The notes under the pieces are model-generated. The model was not told the origin of the DNA and ran no database searches. It worked only from the letters and a program-made list of their open reading frames with translations. 64,000 nt of DNA, from positions 172,919 through 236,918 of the forward strand of contig NZ_FOMK01000010.1 in assembly GCF_900112615.1 (NCBI RefSeq), read 5' to 3'. Below, piece after piece: positions 25,709-33,619 of the stretch. Position numbers and translations under genes: made by a program. Numbering within the stretch: the first letter of the stretch is position 1; every line of letters begins with the position of its first letter. This DNA is from Chitinophaga sp. CF118. GTDB lineage: Bacteria; Bacteroidota; Bacteroidia; Chitinophagales; Chitinophagaceae.

Positions 25709-25855
25709 TTAAATCCTCTCCATGCATATTTTGTTCAAAGTCTTTGAGAATGAATGAAATGAATGATTGCCTTCTAGGATAATGATCCTAATTTTGCCTG
25801 AGGTAATATTAGCCTCCCTGGTCCACTGGAAAGTGTTACAGCCACAACGCGACAT
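25709..25855 (-). CDS. Possible 48-residue protein with an N-terminal Cys-Gly-Cys-Asn
   Basis: A minus-strand frame from the ATG ending at 25855 to the stop at 25709 begins MSRCGCNTFQWTREANITSGK and ends in a His/Ser/Lys-rich tail. It fills part of a gap that otherwise has no gene. No similar family is known to me, there is no clear -7 box, and the hairpin at 25869-25906 lies just upstream. It could be chance. Confidence 0.2.
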   Translation of the reverse strand: MSRCGCNTFQWTREANITSGKIRIIILEGNHSFHSFSKTLNKICMERI

Positions 25856-25868
25856 TTTCCAAGTTTTT

Positions 25869-25912
25869 AAAGGAGTTCTCCTGTGATTGAATAGGAGGAC
25901 TCCTTTGTTCGT
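25869..25912. terminator. Terminator-like hairpin in the fusA-rpsJ gap
   Basis: 14-base stem AAAGGAGTTCTCCT (25869-25882) with 25893-25906, one G-T pair, 10-base loop. T-rich on the plus strand after it (GTTCGTTTCTT), and T-rich on the minus strand before it (the plus strand reads TTTTTAAAGG, giving AAAAA on the minus), so plus-strand use is more likely. Confidence 0.5.
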
Positions 25913-26207
25913 TTCTTAGGTCCCTCACTTATCATACTTTCCATGGATTGATTTTTCTCTCATAAAGTATATAACTGTTCAACCTATGCCCAATTTGTGT
26001 TTAACCAATAGACTCACTACGATGTCTTTTGTCTGGATCTAAGGCTTTTCATCTCCAATTATGAACTTTGTTCATGTAAGTTTTATCTACAATTACAATA
26101 AGTATGATACATATTCGTTAGAGGCTGACTATCAGCAGATGTCTCTTCATATCAGGGCATATTCTCCACCCCGTTGTGGACATCCCATATTTTTTCCACA
26201 AAATTAT

Positions 26208-26249
26208 TTGTGAAATAAAAAAAACGGGTTACCTTTGCCCTCCCAAATT
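26208..26249 (+). promoter_or_regulatory. rpsJ (S10 operon) promoter
   Basis: -33 TTG at 26208-26210, 19-base spacer, -7 TACCTTTG at 26230-26237, then CCCTCCCAAATT to 26249. Identical over 21 bases to the rpsL promoter element. It lies 44 bases before the start codon at 26281. Confidence 0.78.
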
Positions 26250-26280
26250 GTAAAGGGGAAAAAGAAGAAGTTCATTGCAT

Positions 26281-26586
26281 ATGTCTCAGAGAATTAGAAT
26301 CAAGCTGAAGTCCTACGATCACAATCTAGTAGATAAGTCTGCTGAGAAGATCGTTAAAACCGTGAGGAACACGGGCGCCGTGGTAACAGGTCCAATACCT
26401 TTGCCAACTGAAAAGAAAATTTTTACGGTGTTGCGTTCACCACACGTGAACAAGAAAGCACGTGAGCAGTTCCAGTTGTGTACGCACAAGCGTTTACTGG
26501 ATATCTACACTTCTTCTTCAAGGACTGTAGATGCGCTGAGCAAGCTGGATTTACCTTCCGGTGTGGAAGTTGAAATTAAAGCGTAG
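26281..26586 (+). CDS. rpsJ: Ribosomal protein uS10
   Basis: 101 residues from the ATG at 26281 (MSQRIRIKLKSYDH); an in-frame TTG two codons earlier is unlikely. Marks are GPIPLPTEKKIFTVLRSPHVNKKAREQF and DIYTSSSRTVDALSKLDLPSGVEVEI. 30S head protein. It opens the S10 operon and has its own promoter; a 218-base gap with a GGCAGG/CCTGCC hairpin (about 26594-26614) separates it from rplC. Confidence 0.97.
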   Translation: MSQRIRIKLKSYDHNLVDKSAEKIVKTVRNTGAVVTGPIPLPTEKKIFTVLRSPHVNKKAREQFQLCTHKRLLDIYTSSSRTVDALSKLDLPSGVEVEIKA

Positions 26587-26804
26587 GACATCGGCAGGTG
26601 GGCGAAAGGCCTGCCCTGTTTGATTTAATATGGCTTGTTATTTCCTGGTTATAAGGCTTAGGCCGGATATCCAATAGGGGAAAATAACACTTGCAACAAC
26701 ACATACAGGTCACACCTTCTGGGTGGCCGCCCAATAAAGCATTTAAACCGCCCATCCTGAGGATAGCTGGAAATCCCTCAGGCGCTGGGTAAAATATATA
26801 TATA
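26587..26804. other. rpsJ-rplC gap, possible leader
   Basis: 218 bases with several GC-rich short inverted repeats, notably GGCAGG...CCTGCC near 26594-26614 followed by a T-containing run. Long for this cluster. It could hold an attenuator or feedback site for the downstream ribosomal proteins, but no known leader was recognised. Confidence 0.35.
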
Positions 26805-27422
26805 ATGAAAGGTATTATTGGTAAAAAGATCGGCATGACCAGTATCTTCGAGCCTAATGGAAAGCAAACTGCTTGTACCATTATCGAAGCTGGTCCTTGC
26901 GTTGTAACTCAGGTTAAAGATGAAACCACAGATGGGTACAACGCTATTCAGGTAGCTTTTGGTGAAAAGAAACCAAAAAACACTACGAAAGCAGAAACAA
27001 ATCACTTCGCGAAAGCAAGCACCTCCCCCAAAAGATTTGTAAAAGAGTTCCGTAACCCGGACGTACAAAAAGCCCTCGGTGAAACCATCACCACAGATAT
27101 ATTTACAGAAGGCGAAACAATCGAAGTAGTAGGTACCTCTAAAGGTAAAGGTTTCCAGGGTGTTGTTAAACGTCATGGATTCTCTGGTGTTGGTGAAGCA
27201 ACTCACGGCCAGCACGATAGAAGCAGAGCACCTGGTTCCGTAGGTGGTTCCTCTTATCCTTCCCGCGTTTTCAAGGGTATGCGTATGGCAGGCCAGACTG
27301 GTAACGAACAAGTGAAAGTGAAAGGTCTGAAAATACTGAAAATATTCCCTGAAAAGAATTATATCCTGGTAAGTGGTTCCGTTCCCGGCCACAATGGTTC
27401 AATCGTTTTAATCCAGAAGTAA
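26805..27422 (+). CDS. rplC: Ribosomal protein uL3
   Basis: 205 residues. MKGIIGKKIGMTSIF start, the GFQGVVKRHGFSG and THGQHDRSRAPGSVGGSSYPSRVFKGMRMAG loop that reaches the peptidyl-transferase centre (with the modifiable Gln in GQ), and a normal end. 50S assembly initiator. rplD starts 1 base after the stop. Confidence 0.97.
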   Translation: MKGIIGKKIGMTSIFEPNGKQTACTIIEAGPCVVTQVKDETTDGYNAIQVAFGEKKPKNTTKAETNHFAKASTSPKRFVKEFRNPDVQKALGETITTDIFTEGETIEVVGTSKGKGFQGVVKRHGFSGVGEATHGQHDRSRAPGSVGGSSYPSRVFKGMRMAGQTGNEQVKVKGLKILKIFPEKNYILVSGSVPGHNGSIVLIQK

Positions 27423-27423
27423 C

Positions 27424-28062
27424 ATGCAAGTAGATATTCTAAATATAGAAGGTAAGAAAACCGGAAGATCTATTGAGCTTCCCGAAGAAATTTTCGGTGT
27501 AGAGCCCAATAATCATGTGGTTTACCTGGCTGTAAAGCAATACCTCGCCGCTCAGCGTCAGGGTACCCACAAGGTTAAGACAAGAGCTGAAGTGAAAGGT
27601 GCTTCCCGCAAATTACACAAGCAGAAAGGTACTGGTGGTGCCCGTAAAGGTAACATCCGTAACCCATTGTATAAAGGTGGTGGTACCATTTTCGGGCCTA
27701 AACCACACAGATACGATATTAAGCTGAACAGGAAAGTGAAAGATCTGGCTAAGATCTCTGCCCTGTCTATCAAAGCTAAGGAAAACAGTATCATCATTCT
27801 TGAAGACATCAACCTGGCTACTCCTAAAACCAAGCAGTTTTCTGGTATCCTGGATGCGCTGAAAGTAAACGTAGGTGGCCGTAAAACTTTGGTTGTACTG
27901 CCTGAATACAATGATAATGTATACCTGTCTCTGAGGAACATCCCTTCCGTTGACAGTGTAATGCTGAGTGATATCAATACTTATGATATCATGAACAGCA
28001 ACTACCTGGTATTCACGGAAAGTGCTGCTAAGATCTTCACAGAAGAGCCGGTAGAAGCTTAA
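27424..28062 (+). CDS. rplD: Ribosomal protein uL4
   Basis: 212 residues. The long loop HKQKGTGGARKGNIRNPLYKGGGTIFGPKPH enters the exit tunnel (macrolide-resistance site). In E. coli L4 also feeds back on its operon; whether that happens here is unknown. Tightly spaced after rplC. Confidence 0.97.
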   Translation: MQVDILNIEGKKTGRSIELPEEIFGVEPNNHVVYLAVKQYLAAQRQGTHKVKTRAEVKGASRKLHKQKGTGGARKGNIRNPLYKGGGTIFGPKPHRYDIKLNRKVKDLAKISALSIKAKENSIIILEDINLATPKTKQFSGILDALKVNVGGRKTLVVLPEYNDNVYLSLRNIPSVDSVMLSDINTYDIMNSNYLVFTESAAKIFTEEPVEA

Positions 28063-28080
28063 TCAAATTACAAAACACAG

Positions 28081-28102
28081 GTTGCAGCCAGGGGGCTGCA
28101 AC
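28081..28102 (+). repeat. Hairpin in the rplD-rplW gap
   Basis: 9-base stem GTTGCAGCC (28081-28089) with GGCTGCAAC (28094-28102), 4-base loop. No T-run. Confidence 0.6.
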
Positions 28103-28117
28103 TCAAAGCTATAAAAG

Positions 28118-28417
28118 ATGAAACTTTCAGACGTTTTAATCAAACCGGTGGTAAGTGAAAAAGTGAACAAAGCCACTGATAAATTCAACCGCTACTACTT
28201 CATAGTGGATAAAAAATCCAACAAACTGGAGATCAAGAAAGCAGTGGAAGAATTTTACGGTGTTGCCGTAGCGGATGTGAACACTGCCGTAATGCCAGGT
28301 AAAAGCAAATTCCGCTTTACCAAAGCAGGTTTCATAGCTGGTAAAAAACCTGCTTACAAAAAAGCAGTGGTTACACTGGCAAAAGGAGAAACTATAGATC
28401 TGTATGCTAACATATAG
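28118..28417 (+). CDS. rplW: Ribosomal protein uL23
   Basis: 99 residues. DVLIKPVVSEKVNKATDKFNRYYFIVDKKSNKLEIKKAVEEFYGVAVADVNTAVMPGK is the family core. It sits at the tunnel exit and docks trigger factor and SRP. Normal length. Confidence 0.96.
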   Translation: MKLSDVLIKPVVSEKVNKATDKFNRYYFIVDKKSNKLEIKKAVEEFYGVAVADVNTAVMPGKSKFRFTKAGFIAGKKPAYKKAVVTLAKGETIDLYANI

Positions 28418-28504
28418 TGCTCATTCCTGCTAACAGGCAGGGTGATGGATGTATATACAGATCACTTTTTATAAACAGAAACTAGTTAAACAAGACACTA
28501 GATC

Positions 28505-29338
28505 ATGGCACTGAAGAAATACAAACCGATGACAGCCGGTACCCGTTGGAAAATAGGCAACGCGTACGCAGAGCTTACCTCGGATACCCCTGAAAAAAGT
28601 CTGCTGGAGCCTATCTCCAAGAGTGGCGGTAGAAACGCACAGGGTAGAAGGTCTATGAGATACATAGGTGGTGGTCACAAACAACATTACCGTATCATAG
28701 ATTTCAAACGTGATAAACATTCTATTCCTGCTACTGTTAAGAGCATCGAATATGATCCAAACCGTAGCGCATTCATCGCACTGCTGAACTATGCAGATGG
28801 TGAAAAACGTTACATCCTTGCTCCTCAGGGGCTGCAGGTAGGTGCTACTGTATTAAGTGGTCCTGATGCACCTCCGGAAGTTGGTAACTGCCTGGTATTG
28901 AGAAATATGCCATTAGGTACAGTTGTTCATAACATTGAACTGCAGCCTGGTAAAGGTGGCGCTATCGCGAGAAGTGCTGGTACTTACGCGCAGATGTCCA
29001 ACAAGGAAGAAAAATATGCTACACTGAAAATGCCTTCCGGTGAGCTGCGTAAAGTGTTAATCACTTGCTCTGCAACTGTAGGTACAGTTTCTAACTCTGA
29101 TCACGCTTTACAATCAATTGGTAAAGCAGGTGCTAATCGTTGGAGAGGTATCCGCCCACGTACCCGTGGTGTTGCGATGAACCCAGTGGATCACCCGATG
29201 GGTGGTGGTGAAGGTAAATCTTCCGGCGGTCACCCAAGATCAAGATCAGGTAAATATGCGAAGGGTCTGAAAACCAGGAAATCGCAGAAGAGCTCTGATA
29301 AACTGATCATCAGCAGGAAAAACGGCAAGAAATTATAA
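28505..29338 (+). CDS. rplB: Ribosomal protein uL2
   Basis: 277 residues. RNA-binding half with GRRSMRYIGGGHKQHYR and the C-terminal GIRPRTRGVAMNPVDHPMGGGEGKSSGGHPRSRSG, which carries the conserved His near the peptidyl-transferase centre. Ends with a basic KKL tail. Normal. Confidence 0.97.
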   Translation: MALKKYKPMTAGTRWKIGNAYAELTSDTPEKSLLEPISKSGGRNAQGRRSMRYIGGGHKQHYRIIDFKRDKHSIPATVKSIEYDPNRSAFIALLNYADGEKRYILAPQGLQVGATVLSGPDAPPEVGNCLVLRNMPLGTVVHNIELQPGKGGAIARSAGTYAQMSNKEEKYATLKMPSGELRKVLITCSATVGTVSNSDHALQSIGKAGANRWRGIRPRTRGVAMNPVDHPMGGGEGKSSGGHPRSRSGKYAKGLKTRKSQKSSDKLIISRKNGKKL

Positions 29339-29347
29339 AACTTAACG

Positions 29348-29398
29348 CTTTACTAGTTCCGCCTTACGCAGAGAACGCTTGATGCGGAACTTGTAAAG
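29348..29398 (+). repeat. Inverted repeat in the rplB-rpsS gap
   Basis: 15-base arms 29348-29362 and 29384-29398 (CTTTACTAGTTCCGC against GCGGAACTTGTAAAG) with one mismatch and a 21-base loop. Confidence 0.6.
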
Positions 29399-29424
29399 TG
29401 GAACTGGAATAAAAACAACAAGAT

Positions 29425-29691
29425 ATGGGTCGTTCCATTAAAAAAGGTCCTTACGTTGACGCGAAATTAGAGCAGAAAGTAGAAAAGCAGAATGAAGGTT
29501 CCAAGCGCACAGTTATCAAAACCTGGAGTCGTCGTTCTACAATCACGCCTGATTTTGTAGGTCATACTTTTGCGGTACACAACGGTAACAAGTTTATCCC
29601 CGTATACGTTACGGAGTTTATGGTTGGTCATAAACTGGGTGAATTTGCTCCTACCCGCAACTTTAAAGGACACGCTAACAAGAAAATGTAG
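29425..29691 (+). CDS. rpsS: Ribosomal protein uS19
   Basis: 88 residues. MGRSIKKGPYVDAKLEQKVE start, TWSRRSTITPDFVGHTFAVHNGNKFIPVYVTEFMVGHKLGEFAPTR core. 30S head, contacts the intersubunit bridge. Normal. Confidence 0.97.
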   Translation: MGRSIKKGPYVDAKLEQKVEKQNEGSKRTVIKTWSRRSTITPDFVGHTFAVHNGNKFIPVYVTEFMVGHKLGEFAPTRNFKGHANKKM

Positions 29692-29697
29692 TCATTC

Positions 29698-29766
29698 GTT
29701 TGAAGTTTAAAGTTTGAGGTTTGACGTAGTACACCTCGAACCCGAACTTCGAACCTCAAACATCAA
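29698..29766 (+). repeat. Word-repeat hairpin in the rpsS-rplV gap
   Basis: The left half is a run of 7-base words of the form TTTGARG or a near variant (about 29699-29724). The right half (about 29733-29766) holds their reverse complements (CGAACCC, GAACTTC, GAACCTC, AAACATC). The two halves can fold on each other imperfectly. Confidence 0.55.
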
Positions 29767-29778
29767 ATAATAAAGACA

Positions 29779-30135
29779 ATGGAAGCAGTAGCTAAGCTTA
29801 GAAATAATCCTACATCGCCACGCAAAATGCGTTTGCTGGCAGACCTGATCCGTGGTCTGGATGTAGAAAAGGCTTTGAATATTTTGAAATTCCATCCTAA
29901 GCATCCAAGTGTACCGCTGGAAAAACTGCTGGTATCTGCAATCGCTAACTGGAAACTTAAGAATGAAGGAACCAGGGTTGAAGATGCAAATCTGACAGTT
30001 AAAACCGTCTTCGTTGACGGTGGCCGCACTCTCAAAAGAATGCGTCCAGCTCCACAGGGTAGAGGTTACCGTATTCGCAAGAGAAGTAACCATGTAACAA
30101 TTGTTGTGGATAGCAAGGTTGCGGAAGCAAAATAA
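29779..30135 (+). CDS. rplV: Ribosomal protein uL22
   Basis: 118 residues. SPRKMRLLADLIRGLDVEKALNIL and the tunnel-facing loop TVKTVFVDGGRTLKRMRPAPQGRGYRIRKRSNH. A 50S protein and macrolide-resistance site. Normal. Confidence 0.97.
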   Translation: MEAVAKLRNNPTSPRKMRLLADLIRGLDVEKALNILKFHPKHPSVPLEKLLVSAIANWKLKNEGTRVEDANLTVKTVFVDGGRTLKRMRPAPQGRGYRIRKRSNHVTIVVDSKVAEAK

Positions 30136-30180
30136 AAGAAACTAAAAACTATTAATCTAATAGACAAATAAACCAGGAAC

Positions 30181-31002
30181 ATGGGTCAGAAAACAAATCC
30201 TATTGGTAACAGGTTAGGTATCATCAAAGGATGGGACTCTAATTGGTATGGCAGCAAAAAGGATTATCCTGTCAAACTGATCGAAGATAATAAGATCAGG
30301 ACTTACCTGAGTGCCCGTATCAATAAAGGCGGTATCTCCCGGGTAGTAATTGAAAGAACATTAGGGAAGCTGATCATCACCATCCATACATCTAAACCTG
30401 GTATCATCATAGGTAAAGGCGGTGGAGAAGTTGATCGCATCAAGGAAGAACTGAAGAAACTGACTAGTAAGGAAGATGTTCAGATTAACATTCTGGAAAT
30501 CCGTCGTCCTGAAATAGATGCCAATATCGTTGCTGAAACAATTGCTAAGCAGATCGAAAGCCGTATCAACTACAAACGTGCTATAAAGATGGCTATCGCC
30601 ACAGCTTTAAGAATGGGTGCAGAAGGTATCAAGGTGAAAGTTGGTGGTCGTTTGGGTGGAGCTGAAATTGCCCGTTCAGAAGAAATGAAGCAGGGTCGTG
30701 TACCTTTGCACACTTTCCGTATGGACATTGATTACGCCTCTATCTTCGCATTAACCGTTTACGGTAAAATCGGTATCAAAGTATGGATCTGTAAAGGGGA
30801 AGTACTGGGCGAACGTGATCTGAATCCTAACGCTGTAGCCGGTAAAGATGGTGAAGGTCGTACAGGCGGCGGTGGAAACCGTGGTGGTGAAAGAGGTGGT
30901 GAACACCGTGGCGGCGGAGAAAGAAGAGATGGTAACCGTGGTGGCGGAGAGAGAAGAGGTGGTGGAAATAGCGGTGGTGGTGACCGTGGTGGCCGTAGAT
31001 AG
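30181..31002 (+). CDS. rpsC: Ribosomal protein uS3 with an RGG-rich C-terminal tail
   Basis: 273 residues. The KH and C-terminal domains are normal to about residue 220 (MGQKTNPIGNRLGIIKGWDSNW start; GIIIGKGGGEVDRIKEEL KH loop; LGGAEIARSEEMKQGRVPLHTFRMDIDY). The last 50 residues are almost only Gly, Arg, Glu, Asn and Asp, with repeated RGG and GGE words such as GGERGGEHRGGGERR. E. coli S3 has 233 residues and no such tail. It may bind RNA at the mRNA entry site. The nucleotide run from about 30850 is correspondingly repetitive. Confidence 0.97.
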   Translation: MGQKTNPIGNRLGIIKGWDSNWYGSKKDYPVKLIEDNKIRTYLSARINKGGISRVVIERTLGKLIITIHTSKPGIIIGKGGGEVDRIKEELKKLTSKEDVQINILEIRRPEIDANIVAETIAKQIESRINYKRAIKMAIATALRMGAEGIKVKVGGRLGGAEIARSEEMKQGRVPLHTFRMDIDYASIFALTVYGKIGIKVWICKGEVLGERDLNPNAVAGKDGEGRTGGGGNRGGERGGEHRGGGERRDGNRGGGERRGGGNSGGGDRGGRR

Positions 31003-31043
31003 TCTTACTTAACAATTTACATTAACAATTAACTAATACCGAG

Positions 31044-31463
31044 ATGTTACAGCCAAAGAGAACGAAACACAGGAAGATGCACAAAGGCCGCATCAAAGGT
31101 AATGCGAAGCGTGGTGCTGCGCTGTCCTTTGGTACTTTCGGCCTCAAAGCAATGGAACCTAAGTGGATCACTGACCGGCAGATTGAAGCTGCCAGGGTGG
31201 CTCTGACCAGGCATATGAAGCGTGAAGGTAACGTGTGGATCCGTATTTTCCCTGATAAGTCAATTACTGCCAAACCACTTGAAGTGAGGATGGGTAAAGG
31301 TAAAGGTGCTCCTGACCATTGGGCTGCAGTAGTAAAACCAGGCCGTATCTTATTCGAAGCGGATGGTGTATCAATGCAGGTAGCTAAAGAAGCAATGGAA
31401 CTGGCTGCACAAAAGCTGCCTATTAAAGTGAAATTTGTAGTACGTCGCGATTACGTAGCATAA
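31044..31463 (+). CDS. rplP: Ribosomal protein uL16
   Basis: 139 residues. MLQPKRTKHRKMHKGR start, SFGTFGLKAMEPKWITDRQIEAARVA, MGKGKGAPDHWAAVVKPGRI. Near the A-site of the 50S subunit. Normal. Confidence 0.97.
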   Translation: MLQPKRTKHRKMHKGRIKGNAKRGAALSFGTFGLKAMEPKWITDRQIEAARVALTRHMKREGNVWIRIFPDKSITAKPLEVRMGKGKGAPDHWAAVVKPGRILFEADGVSMQVAKEAMELAAQKLPIKVKFVVRRDYVA

Positions 31464-31534
31464 TCCGGCTAAGGCAGGAATGTATACGGAGTGTGATAAA
31501 CTATAAACGATAAAACCAGAAATTAAATATTACA

Positions 31535-31735
31535 ATGGTAAAAGAAAAGCTGGATCTGAAAGGCCTGAGCGAACAGGACCTGAGAGCGAAAATCTCTGAG
31601 GAAGAGTTACGCCTGAAAAAAGTTACGTTCAGTCATGCAATTACGCCCATTGAGAATCCAATGAGCATCCGCTCACTCAGGCGTCAGATAGCACAGCTGA
31701 AAACTGAGCTGCGCAAAAGAGAACTGGGCTTCTAA
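31535..31735 (+). CDS. rpmC: Ribosomal protein uL29
   Basis: 66 residues, two-helix protein at the tunnel exit: LKGLSEQDLRAKISEEELRLKKVTFSHAITPIENPMSIRSLRRQIAQLKTELRKREL. Normal. Confidence 0.95.
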   Translation: MVKEKLDLKGLSEQDLRAKISEEELRLKKVTFSHAITPIENPMSIRSLRRQIAQLKTELRKRELGF

Positions 31736-31813
31736 AGCCTGAATACTATAAATATTCATTAATCCAATTCCGAAACATTACGGAAAAGGTTTGAAGAGTA
31801 AATACTTTCAACA

Positions 31814-32071
31814 ATGATCGAAAGAAAATTAAGAAAAACCAGAACTGGTGTTGTATCCAGCAACAAGATGGATAAAACTATCACCGTAAGCGTTGAGCGT
31901 AAGGTGAAGCACCCGATCTATGGTAAGTTCGTTAAGAAAACTACCAAATTCATGGCGCACGACGATAAAAACGAGTGCAGCATTGGCGACACCGTTAGAA
32001 TAATGGAAGTTCGCCCATTGAGCAAGAACAAGTGCTGGAGACTGGTAGAGGTTCTAGAAAAAGTTAAATAA
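31814..32071 (+). CDS. rpsQ: Ribosomal protein uS17
   Basis: 85 residues, OB fold: RKTRTGVVSSNKMDKTITVSVERKVKHPIYGKFVKKTTKFMAHD and the end VRIMEVRPLSKNKCWRLVEVLE. 16S rRNA primary binder. Normal. Confidence 0.96.
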   Translation: MIERKLRKTRTGVVSSNKMDKTITVSVERKVKHPIYGKFVKKTTKFMAHDDKNECSIGDTVRIMEVRPLSKNKCWRLVEVLEKVK

Positions 32072-32143
32072 TTTATTGTTTCAAGCTACACTCAGCATTC
32101 CTGGGTATAGCCGCTGATTAAACAACAAACAAATCTCATTACG

Positions 32144-32512
32144 ATGATACAACAAGAATCAAGGCTGAATGTAGCTGATAACAGCGGTGCCAAAGAGGTG
32201 CTGTGTATTAGGGTATTAGGCAACTCCGGCCAGGACTATGCAAAAGTGGGCGACAGGATAGTAGTAACTGTAAAAGATGCAATCCCTGGCGGTGGCGTAA
32301 AGAAAGGTATGGTTACCAAAGCTGTTATTGTAAGAACTAAAAACAAGCTGCGCCGTAAAGACGGATCTTATATCCGCTTTGACGATAATGCCGTTGTATT
32401 GCTGAACAACTCTGACGAGCCACGCGGTACCCGTATCTTCGGACCAGTTGCCCGTGAGCTGCGCGATAAAGGATACATGAAGATTATCTCTCTGGCTCCT
32501 GAGGTGCTGTAG
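32144..32512 (+). CDS. rplN: Ribosomal protein uL14
   Basis: 122 residues. MIQQESRLNVADNSGAKEVLCIRVLG start and RGTRIFGPVARELRDKGYMKIISLAPEVL end. 50S interface protein. Normal. Confidence 0.97.
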   Translation: MIQQESRLNVADNSGAKEVLCIRVLGNSGQDYAKVGDRIVVTVKDAIPGGGVKKGMVTKAVIVRTKNKLRRKDGSYIRFDDNAVVLLNNSDEPRGTRIFGPVARELRDKGYMKIISLAPEVL

Positions 32513-32535
32513 TAAGAAAGGAATTCAACAGAAAG

Positions 32536-32594
32536 GCAAAAAGTAAAAAGTAAAGGCTCGAAATATGCAGAATATTTTACTTTTTAATTTTTGC
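32536..32594 (+). repeat. Word-repeat hairpin in the rplN-rplX gap
   Basis: 19-base arms 32536-32554 (GCAAAAAGTAAAAAGTAAA) and 32576-32594 pair with one mismatch. The arm is a tandem of AAAAAGT words. T-rich sequence follows, so it may terminate before the rplX promoter. Confidence 0.65.
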
Positions 32595-32604
32595 TTTTTT
32601 TCTT

Positions 32605-32612
32605 TATCTTTG
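32605..32612 (+). promoter_or_regulatory. Internal promoter before rplX
   Basis: TATCTTTG at 32605-32612 fits the -7 box and stands 74 bases before the rplX start, directly after a T-rich hairpin. Downstream bases GCAGCCCG match those at the infA promoter. Confidence 0.55.
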
Positions 32613-32686
32613 CAGCCCGTTTCAAAAACGACAATATTAATCAAGTGAAACCGGTGTTTCGCTTGGCGTTTATAAATAAACAAATA

Positions 32687-33025
32687 ATGAAAACGAGATT
32701 TAAGCCTAAGTTCAACATTAAGAAAGGCGACACGGTAGTGGTGATTGCCGGTGATGACAAGGACAGGACCAAGCCCCGCCAGGTGCTTGAAGTAATCCCT
32801 GACAAGGCGCGCATACTGGTTGAAGGTGTTAACATCATCACCAAGCATACCAAACCTACTGCTCAGAATACCAAAGGTGGTATCGTTAAGCAGGAAGCTC
32901 CGATCGCTATTTCTAACGTAATGTTATGGGATGCTAAAGCGGGTAAAGCTACCAGGGTTAACAGGCAGCGTGAAAACGGTAAATTAGTTCGTATAGCTAA
33001 AAAATCAGGGGAGGTAATTAAATAA
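32687..33025 (+). CDS. rplX: Ribosomal protein uL24
   Basis: 112 residues from the ATG at 32687 (MKTRFKPKFNIKKGDTVVVIAGDDK). An earlier in-frame start would add 32 hydrophobic residues unlike the family and would lie before the -7 box. The KOW motif is KKGDTVVVIAGDDKDRTKPRQVLEV. The stop overlaps the rplE start by one base. Confidence 0.95.
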   Translation: MKTRFKPKFNIKKGDTVVVIAGDDKDRTKPRQVLEVIPDKARILVEGVNIITKHTKPTAQNTKGGIVKQEAPIAISNVMLWDAKAGKATRVNRQRENGKLVRIAKKSGEVIK

Positions 33026-33609
33026 TGGCAAACACTAAATACACACCCAGACTCCAATCTAAATATCACGACGAAGTAGTTGCTAATCTTCATAAGAAGT
33101 TCAACTATAAAAGCGTTATGCAGGTGCCACGCCTGGTTAAAATCTGTTTAAACCAGGGTATTAACGGTGCTGTAGGTGATAAGAAACTGGTAGATATTGC
33201 TGTAGATGAAATGACCCGTGTATCTGGTCAGAAAGCTATCGCTACAATGTCCAAAAAGGATATCTCTAACTTCAAGTTGAGAAAAAACATGCCTATCGGT
33301 GCACGCGTTACTTTACGTAGTACTAATATGTATGACTTCCTGGATCGTTTAATCGCAGTTTCCCTGCCCCGTGTACGTGACTTCAAAGGTGTAAATGAAA
33401 AAGCTTTCGATGGCCGCGGTAACTATACCCTGGGTATCACTGAGCAGATCATCTTCCCTGAGATTGATATCGATAAAGTAACTAAGATCTCCGGTATGGA
33501 TATCACTTTTGTTACTACGGCTAAAACCAACGAAGAAGCTTACGAGCTCCTGAGAGAATTGGGTATGCCGTTTAAGAACATGAAGAAGGAAAATCAGGAT
33601 AATCAATAA
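33025..33609 (+). CDS. rplE: Ribosomal protein uL5
   Basis: 194 residues. YTPRLQSKYHDEVVANLHKKFNYKSVMQVPRLVKICLNQGI, VTLRSTNMYDFLDRLI, and GITEQIIFPEIDIDKV. 5S rRNA binding and central protuberance protein. Slightly longer end than E. coli. Coupled to rplX. Confidence 0.97.
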   Translation: MANTKYTPRLQSKYHDEVVANLHKKFNYKSVMQVPRLVKICLNQGINGAVGDKKLVDIAVDEMTRVSGQKAIATMSKKDISNFKLRKNMPIGARVTLRSTNMYDFLDRLIAVSLPRVRDFKGVNEKAFDGRGNYTLGITEQIIFPEIDIDKVTKISGMDITFVTTAKTNEEAYELLRELGMPFKNMKKENQDNQ

Positions 33610-33619
33610 TATCTGATAT

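Larger units (their letters stand above)
25570..26207. other. Long region without a clear gene upstream of rpsJ
   Basis: About 640 bases. It contains a 21-base perfect palindrome, a terminator-like hairpin and one 48-codon minus-strand frame, each listed separately. The rest is AT-rich without long frames, repeats or recognisable RNA. It may be a scar of inserted and decayed DNA. Confidence 0.5.

Noticed and set aside
25570..26207. Insertion sequence or transposase remnant
   Set aside because: No transposase frame or paired terminal repeats with a target duplication were found; only isolated palindromes.
24762..26280. tuf gene expected between fusA and rpsJ
   Set aside because: No elongation factor Tu motifs are present; tuf elsewhere in the genome is normal for this phylum.
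29339..29424. Small coding gene between rplB and rpsS
   Set aside because: No open frame with a start; the region is explained by an inverted repeat.
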